From Pseudomonadota bacterium (lineage in GTDB: Bacteria; Pseudomonadota; Alphaproteobacteria; SHVZ01): 64,000 nt of DNA. The translations under genes and the position numbers were made by a program. Shown piece by piece: positions 59,724 through 64,000 of this stretch; position 1 is the first letter of the stretch, and each line of letters begins with the position of its first letter. Where the stretch lies: assembly GCA_016195085.1 (NCBI GenBank), contig JACQAG010000042.1:1-64000 (forward strand). The letters run 5' to 3'. The notes beneath the pieces were generated by a model that saw only the letters and a program-made list of their open reading frames with translations, had not been told where the DNA came from and did no database searches.

Positions 59724-60149
59724 ATGGAGCATTTCACGCCCGCCTCCGCCGCCATTGGCGGCGTCCTGATCGGCCTGTCGGCGACCATGCTCTGGCTTGG
59801 CATCGGTCGGATCGCCGGGATCAGCGGCATCCTCGGAGGCCTGCTGACACTGCACGCCGGAGACCTCGCCTGGCGCGCGGCCTTTCTTGCCGGTCTCATC
59901 TCGGCTCCGCTTCTCTACGGCATTGCCGGCGGCTCTCTGCCGGAGATCGTTCTCCCAGGCTCATTGGCGTTCGTCACCGCCGGCGGGCTGCTCGTTGGTT
60001 TCGGCACCCGCCTCGGCGGCGGTTGCACAAGCGGGCACGGTGTCTGCGGTCTTGCGCGCCTTTCGCCTCGCTCCCTTGGCGCCACTCTTCTCTTCATGGC
60101 GAGCGGCTTCGCCACGGTTTGGCTCGCCCGCCATCTCTTCGGAGCTTGA
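59724..60149 (+). CDS. YeeE/YedE family transporter, N-terminal half
   Basis: The 141-residue membrane protein corresponds to one half of a YeeE/YedE-type thiosulfate/sulfur-compound transporter. It has four hydrophobic segments and the signature cysteine motif GGGCTSGHGVCGLARLSPRS. Family cysteines line the permeation path and carry sulfur relays. The other half is encoded by the next gene, 5 nt downstream, an arrangement common in alphaproteobacteria. The ATG follows CGAGGGCACCATCGC weakly. Confidence 0.9.
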   Translation: MEHFTPASAAIGGVLIGLSATMLWLGIGRIAGISGILGGLLTLHAGDLAWRAAFLAGLISAPLLYGIAGGSLPEIVLPGSLAFVTAGGLLVGFGTRLGGGCTSGHGVCGLARLSPRSLGATLLFMASGFATVWLARHLFGA

Positions 60150-60154
60150 TCGCC

Positions 60155-60592
60155 ATGGCACGCATCCTCGTTGCGCTCGTCGCCGGCCTCCTCTTCGGTC
60201 TCGGCCTCGTCGTGTCGCAGATGGTCAATCCCGGCAAAGTTCTGGGATTTCTCGATCTGCTTGGCGATTGGGATCCGAGTCTCGCCTTCGTCATGGCGGG
60301 GGCCATTCCTGTAGCGGCGATCGGATATCGCCTCGCGCGTGCCTCGGCCGCGCCTTTCTGCGCCCCGGCTTACGCGGCGCCGACCCAGGGCAGGATCGAT
60401 GGCAGCCTCGTTGGCGGCGCCATCCTATTCGGCATCGGCTGGGGACTGGTCGGCTACTGCCCCGGCCCAGCCCTTGCCGGCCTGGGGCTCGGAAACTCGG
60501 GGACGCATCTCTTTCTGGCGGCAATGCTCGCCGGCATGGCGGGCTTCAGCGCGCTTCAAGCGCTCGCAGCGCGCCGGCTAGGGCGAGCCTGA
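60155..60592 (+). CDS. YeeE/YedE family transporter, C-terminal half (DUF6691)
   Basis: The 145-residue partner starts MARILVALVAGLLFGLGLVV and carries VSQMVNPGKVLGFLDLLGDW and the cysteine motif GWGLVGYCPGPALAGLG, matching the DUF6691/YedE C-terminal half. Four transmembrane helices are visible. With the previous protein it forms the full two-domain transporter. The start is fixed by the family N-terminus at 60155; the frame runs further upstream in the overlap with the first half and is not used. Confidence 0.9.
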   Translation: MARILVALVAGLLFGLGLVVSQMVNPGKVLGFLDLLGDWDPSLAFVMAGAIPVAAIGYRLARASAAPFCAPAYAAPTQGRIDGSLVGGAILFGIGWGLVGYCPGPALAGLGLGNSGTHLFLAAMLAGMAGFSALQALAARRLGRA

Positions 60593-60738
60593 GCGTGCCG
60601 ATGGTCTCGGCGCTCGGTGACGGCGATCCGGCACCTTGCTCGCAGAAACGATTCGACAGCCTCGAAAAGTCTTCCGGCGCATGGCGGTTAGCGCTCTGAC
60701 ATTTCTGAACAATTCCATCGCGCGCGGCTGGTCGTCGT

Positions 60739-60752
60739 TTGACGTAGATCAA
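60739..60752 (+). promoter_or_regulatory. FNR/FixK-type box upstream of the DUF2933 module
   Basis: TTGACGTAGATCAA fits the FNR/FixK consensus TTGA-N6-TCAA with both half sites intact. A possible -10 TAAGGAT lies about 22 nt further on (60774-60780), which would place the box near -41.5 as in class II activation. The target would be the genes starting at 60982, with a long leader. Oxygen- or nitric-oxide-linked control is inferred. Confidence 0.65.
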
Positions 60753-60846
60753 CGCATGTTTCGACGCACCGCGTAAGGATGCCCTCAAGGGGACATTGAC
60801 CGGTGGGCATGCTCCGGATCCGGCTAAAGTCGAGGAGTTGGAAATC

Positions 60847-60927
60847 ATGAATTCTCGCTCGCCGATTTGGTCGCTCACTCTCATTTTGGCGGCGACCATG
60901 AGCAAGAGAAGCTTGCCGACGAATTGA
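60847..60927 (+). CDS. possible short or broken secreted-protein gene (26 aa)
   Basis: GAGGAG about 9 nt before ATG 60847 opens a 26-codon frame, MNSRSPIWSLTLILAATMSK to SLPTN, resembling a signal peptide. The stop follows at once after the hydrophobic stretch. It may be the remnant of a periplasmic protein gene that once headed the metal module, or a leader. The remaining gap from 60593 holds only the FNR-type box and no other gene. Confidence 0.25.
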   Translation: MNSRSPIWSLTLILAATMSKRSLPTN

Positions 60928-60981
60928 AGTTCAGCCCGACGGGCATGATGCGACCGGCATCGGATCGAAGGAACCCAACGA

Positions 60982-61233
60982 ATGGACGAGCAAGCCCAAA
61001 CGCCCTGGTGGCGCACCCCGTACGGGATCGTGCTCTGCGGCTTCCTCGGCGTCGCGGCGTTTTTCCTCATTACAGAGCATACGGCGCATGTCTTCGGTGC
61101 TCTGCCGTATCTGCTCTTAGCGGCATGCCCGCTGATGCATTTATTCATGCACCACGGACACGGTCACCACAGCCGTCATGGGGCCGGGCACGAACATGAC
61201 AAGCGAGACCCATCCTCAGGAGATGCGCGATGA
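60982..61233 (+). CDS. DUF2933 small membrane protein with His-rich tail
   Basis: The 83-residue protein has two hydrophobic helices (GIVLCGFLGVAAFFLITEHT and VFGALPYLLLAACPLMHLFM) and a histidine-rich end HHGHGHHSRHGAGHEHD, matching DUF2933. Histidines and methionines suggest binding of copper or another metal. GAAGGAACC precedes the ATG. Its TGA overlaps the methyltransferase ATG (ATGA), so they are coupled. DUF2933 genes commonly accompany heavy-metal resistance genes. Confidence 0.9.
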   Translation: MDEQAQTPWWRTPYGIVLCGFLGVAAFFLITEHTAHVFGALPYLLLAACPLMHLFMHHGHGHHSRHGAGHEHDKRDPSSGDAR

Positions 61234-61895
61234 CCGACGCTATGCCGGCCTATGGGCTGTGGACGCTTGTCGTCATCAATTCCGCCGCTTTCATCATCTT
61301 CGCCTATAGCTTCGCCAAACCACAATCGACCCGCGACTGGCGTTCCTTTGGGGCGTTCAGCGCATTCATCGTCGCCCTGTTCACGGAGATGTACGGGATC
61401 CCGCTGACGATCTACCTGCTCTCGGGATGGCTGCAAGGTCGATATCCTGGCCTCGATCCGCTCTCGCACGACGCCGGACATCTCTGGTGGACGGTTTTCG
61501 GGATGCAGGGCAACCCGCACTTCGGCGTTCTGCACATCCTGAGCAACGTGATGATAGCCGCGGGCTTCATCCTGCTGTCGGCCGCCTGGCGTGCGCTCTA
61601 CCGGGCTCAGAAGCAGCACCGTCTCGCCGTCACCGGTCCTTATGCCTATGTGCGTCATCCGCAGTACATTGGCTTCATCGCCATCATGCTTGGCTTCCTC
61701 TTGCAGTGGCCGACGATCCTGACCGTCGTGATGTTCCCGTTGTTGGTGGCGATGTATGTGCGGTTGGCGCTCTCAGAAGAGAACGATGCCAGACGCGCAT
61801 TCGGTGAGGCTTACGACCGATATGCCGCAACGACGGCGCGGTGGGTGCCGCGGTTGATCGGGCGAAGCGCGGCGGATGCGCATGGCAAGGTTTAA
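61230..61895 (+). CDS. ICMT/PEMT-like membrane methyltransferase
   Basis: The 221-residue integral membrane protein resembles isoprenylcysteine carboxyl methyltransferase and phospholipid methyltransferases. The C-terminal SAM-binding region has LAVTGPYAYVRHPQYIGFIA and, further on, ALSEENDARRAFGEAYDRYA, giving the conserved RHPxY and EE pair. About five hydrophobic segments precede and surround them. In bacteria such proteins often sit in metal-resistance clusters, where the methylated substrate is unknown. It is coupled to DUF2933 by an ATGA overlap. Confidence 0.88.
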   Translation: MTDAMPAYGLWTLVVINSAAFIIFAYSFAKPQSTRDWRSFGAFSAFIVALFTEMYGIPLTIYLLSGWLQGRYPGLDPLSHDAGHLWWTVFGMQGNPHFGVLHILSNVMIAAGFILLSAAWRALYRAQKQHRLAVTGPYAYVRHPQYIGFIAIMLGFLLQWPTILTVVMFPLLVAMYVRLALSEENDARRAFGEAYDRYAATTARWVPRLIGRSAADAHGKV

Positions 61896-61970
61896 GGACC
61901 AGGTGACCGAGTCCATTCGCGCGCCACATAGTCTCTCGCTGACCTCGGATTTCCACGAATGGAGGATGCC

Positions 61971-62288
61971 ATGGCGCAGGCAAGCACATCTCATATCGAT
62001 CTCGAGCAAGGTGAGACCAGCGATCGCCGGCGCATCCCGGTTTTCGCGCTCGGGATGGGTCTAAGCTCATTTCTGGCGATTTCTTATGTCTTGTGCGTGC
62101 TCGGCTATCTATTGTTCCCGGGCCTACCCATCGAGCACTCAGCGCTCGCCATCTTCCTTCCCGGCTTTGCGCTCCTGAGTTTGCAGAGCTTCTTGCTCGG
62201 CCTCATCGAAAGCTTCGCTTGGGGCTGGTACGTCGCCCTCGTGTTCGCCCCCATCTACAACTACTTCGCGGCGCGAGCCGCACGATAA
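61971..62288 (+). CDS. DUF5676 family membrane protein
   Basis: The 105-residue protein has two long hydrophobic helices: IPVFALGMGLSSFLAISYVL and a second half with FLPGFALLSLQSFLLGLIES followed by WGWYVALVFAPIYNYFAAR. These match DUF5676. GGAGG lies 5 nt before ATG 61971; an ATG at 61959 overlaps the ribosome site and is less likely. The role is unknown. The family is usually found with copper/heavy-metal genes such as those here. Confidence 0.85.
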   Translation: MAQASTSHIDLEQGETSDRRRIPVFALGMGLSSFLAISYVLCVLGYLLFPGLPIEHSALAIFLPGFALLSLQSFLLGLIESFAWGWYVALVFAPIYNYFAARAAR

Positions 62289-62333
62289 CTCGGACCGCGC
62301 TGAGCAGCGCAGCTGGGCGGTGTGGCACCCGTC

Positions 62334-64000
62334 TCAGCTCTCGACCTCGATCACCATGGTGAGCCCGCCGCCGCCCTGCTCCTCGACGTTGTAGTTCGTG
62401 GTGTGATGGGGGATGTGGCAGTGGATCAGCCACTTGCCCGGCAGGCGCGCCTTCCAGATGACGTCGTAGCGCTGGCCGGGCCCGACATTGACCGTGTCGG
62501 CCAGATAGCGGGCGGCCGGCTTTAGGATCTCGCCGTCGCGCGCCACCACCTCGAACGGCCCGCCATGCACATGCATGGGGTGGATGAAGTTGTTGTTGGT
62601 GCCGATGAAGCGCAGCTTCACGGTCTGACCGATTTTCATTTTGATCGTGTCGGTCGCCGGGTAGGCCTTGCCGTTGATGGTGAAGTAGTTGGGCAGGCCC
62701 CCCTCCATCAGCATCGCCGGATAGGTGAGCCAGTCGCGCTTCAGCCATTCCTGGATCTGAACGGTGTATTCGAGATCGGCCTTGGGCTCGCCGCCGTCCT
62801 TGGCGGCGACGATGAGCGCGCCGTAGAGGCCGAAGGCCTGCTGCCGATCGGAATGGTCGTGGGTGTGGTAGAAATAGGTGCCGGACTGGCGCACGGTGAA
62901 TTCGTAGGTGAAGCTGCCGCCCGGCGGCACCGGCTTCTGGGTGATCTTGGCGGGGCCGTCCATCCCGTTCGGGATGATCAGCCCGTGCCAATGCACCGTG
63001 GTCGATTCCGGCAGGTTGTTGCGGAGATTGATCCTGACGCGGTCGCCTTGGACCACCTGCAGGCGCGGCCCCGGGATCTGGTGATTGAAGGCGTAGGCAT
63101 CGACGGTGACGCCGGGCAGGATGTTCCAGCGGATCACCGCGGCCTCGAGGTCGAAGACCTTCACCCCGCTCTCGAGCCGCGGCGGCAGGATCTGGTCGCC
63201 CTGCGCGTCGGCCGGGGCCTGGTAGGAAACCAGGCGCGGGTGAATGGCGCTCATGTCACGCATGGCGCCCGCGGGCGTATCGAAGCCCATGACCATGCCC
63301 GACGGCATGATCGCGCCGCCAACATCGCTGAGGTTCAATGACAGGTTCACATAGAATCCCGGCACGATCAGCCCGGCCAGCAGCATGAGCGTGGTAACCC
63401 CGGCGACGGCAGCGATCTGCGGCAACGTCGCATCGCTCCCCATGTGATGGCCGGAACCGGGCATGGCCATGGCCATTTGCTTACGGCCGGGATTGTGCCC
63501 CTGGTGCTGAGCGGCGGCTGCCCGTTTTGGGGCGGCCTTATGGCCTCGGTGCCGAGCGGGCTTGGGCGCGGCTGCGGTCAAATCGAACGGCGAGCCGGGC
63601 GCCCGCTCGGTCATGAGCCCGTGCTTCAGCCCGCGCTTCACCATCCAGACATTGACCGGGAAAGCGGTGGCGAAGCCGATGGCGACGCCGAACGACATGA
63701 CGCCCCAGAACACGAGCTCGGTCGGATCCATGGCGCGCATATCGCGGCCCATCATCAGGAGGCTCATGATCGGCGCCATTCCGGCCATCATGGCATTCAT
63801 GCTGATGAGCTCCGGCAGGAAGGTCCGGCGCACATTCTCCCAATAAGAGCCGCCCATCATCTCCTTCATGAACAAGGACTGGAAGATGAAGATGCCGAAG
63901 GCGAAGCCGGCGAGGTATTCGACGATGAGGTCGAGCCACATGGGGAGGCCGAGTGCGGCGGTGACGACCGCGGCCAAGATGATGCCGGTGGCATCGCCGG
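62334..64000 (-). CDS. DUF4396-multicopper oxidase fusion (5' end outside window)
   Basis: At least 555 residues are present and the frame is open to the window edge, so the true start lies beyond 64000. The N-terminal ~130 residues form a DUF4396-like membrane domain (YLAGFAFGIFIFQSLFMKEM, ISMNAMMAGMAPIMSLLMMG). A His/Met-rich linker (RHRGHKAAPKRAAAAQHQGH) and another helix follow, then a periplasmic multicopper oxidase. Copper motifs are TTVHWHGL, TYFYHTHDHSD, FIHPMHVHGGPF and WLIHCHIPHHTTN, so both the trinuclear and type 1 sites look complete. It would oxidise Cu(I) or another metal. It is convergent with the DUF5676 gene. Confidence 0.93.
   Translation of the reverse strand, partial: GDATGIILAAVVTAALGLPMWLDLIVEYLAGFAFGIFIFQSLFMKEMMGGSYWENVRRTFLPELISMNAMMAGMAPIMSLLMMGRDMRAMDPTELVFWGVMSFGVAIGFATAFPVNVWMVKRGLKHGLMTERAPGSPFDLTAAAPKPARHRGHKAAPKRAAAAQHQGHNPGRKQMAMAMPGSGHHMGSDATLPQIAAVAGVTTLMLLAGLIVPGFYVNLSLNLSDVGGAIMPSGMVMGFDTPAGAMRDMSAIHPRLVSYQAPADAQGDQILPPRLESGVKVFDLEAAVIRWNILPGVTVDAYAFNHQIPGPRLQVVQGDRVRINLRNNLPESTTVHWHGLIIPNGMDGPAKITQKPVPPGGSFTYEFTVRQSGTYFYHTHDHSDRQQAFGLYGALIVAAKDGGEPKADLEYTVQIQEWLKRDWLTYPAMLMEGGLPNYFTINGKAYPATDTIKMKIGQTVKLRFIGTNNNFIHPMHVHGGPFEVVARDGEILKPAARYLADTVNVGPGQRYDVIWKARLPGKWLIHCHIPHHTTNYNVEEQGGGGLTMVIEVES

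Noticed and set aside
59211-59855. A minus-strand frame with protein-like words (CDLYCKPVELGKDGRP)
   Set aside because: Most of it is antisense to the second higA-like gene, and the striking part falls on the inverted repeat at 59633-59694. No domain was recognised.

Overview
The window is G+C-rich, densely coded chromosomal DNA. It most resembles an environmental alphaproteobacterium of the Rhodospirillales/Hyphomicrobiales type. The signs are a 180-kDa class NAD-glutamate dehydrogenase, many dipeptide/oligopeptide ABC transporter parts, alphaproteobacterial palindromic repeats, an FNR/FixK-type box and several DUF families common in that class. No rRNA, tRNA, CRISPR array, complete insertion sequence or complete prophage was seen.

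Layout. 0-8.5 kb: two tandem solute-binding proteins without permeases, an orphan MazE-like antitoxin, a DUF2306 membrane protein, an M81/MlrC-type peptidase, a class III nucleotide cyclase and an Atg22-like MFS transporter. 8.7-19 kb: the giant glutamate dehydrogenase, a cupin, small proteins, an AT-rich island with a DnaA box, an enoyl-CoA hydratase pseudogene and a DPP-IV-like S9 peptidase. 19-31 kb: a MarR-type regulator, then a tightly packed catabolic operon (PLP aldolase/lyase, hyuA, hyuB, CocE-type hydrolase, solute-binding protein, two permeases) ending against a convergent LysR regulator. 31-39 kb: an MFS transporter, then a complete peptide-type ABC operon with a fused permease-ATPase and a terminal creatininase-family amidohydrolase. 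39-43.5 kb: an accessory patch with a vapB and a fossil vapC, an AT-richer two-gene module of unknown function, a GFA protein, an acetyltransferase and a DMT exporter. 43.7-53.3 kb: an XRE/MmyB regulator, a PYROXD2-like flavoprotein, a beta-propeller/phosphoesterase lipoprotein, a CMD-family protein, another acetyltransferase, a MazG-like protein and leuA with a possible leader peptide. 53.8-58.5 kb: a three-gene operon for a 2-oxoacid:ferredoxin-type oxidoreductase with its own iron-sulfur flavoprotein. 58.6-64 kb: a higB-higA-higA module, a split YeeE/YedE sulfur transporter and a membrane/metal module (DUF2933, ICMT-like methyltransferase, DUF5676, DUF4396-multicopper oxidase) preceded by an FNR-type box.

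The main theme is uptake and breakdown of peptides, cyclic amides and amino acids. ABC importers sit beside hydantoinase, creatininase-like, MlrC-like, CocE and DPP-IV-like enzymes, with glutamate dehydrogenase and the 2-oxoacid oxidoreductase able to handle the resulting carbon skeletons. Scattered between genes are many copies of a G+C-rich palindromic repeat, two copies of a CACGGAG repeat and several decayed toxin-antitoxin loci, which point to steady small-scale rearrangement. The best candidates for undescribed biology are the 39.6-40.9 kb two-gene module, the 60.7-64 kb metal/membrane module, the three-gene hig locus and the iron-sulfur flavoprotein coupled to the 2-oxoacid oxidoreductase.
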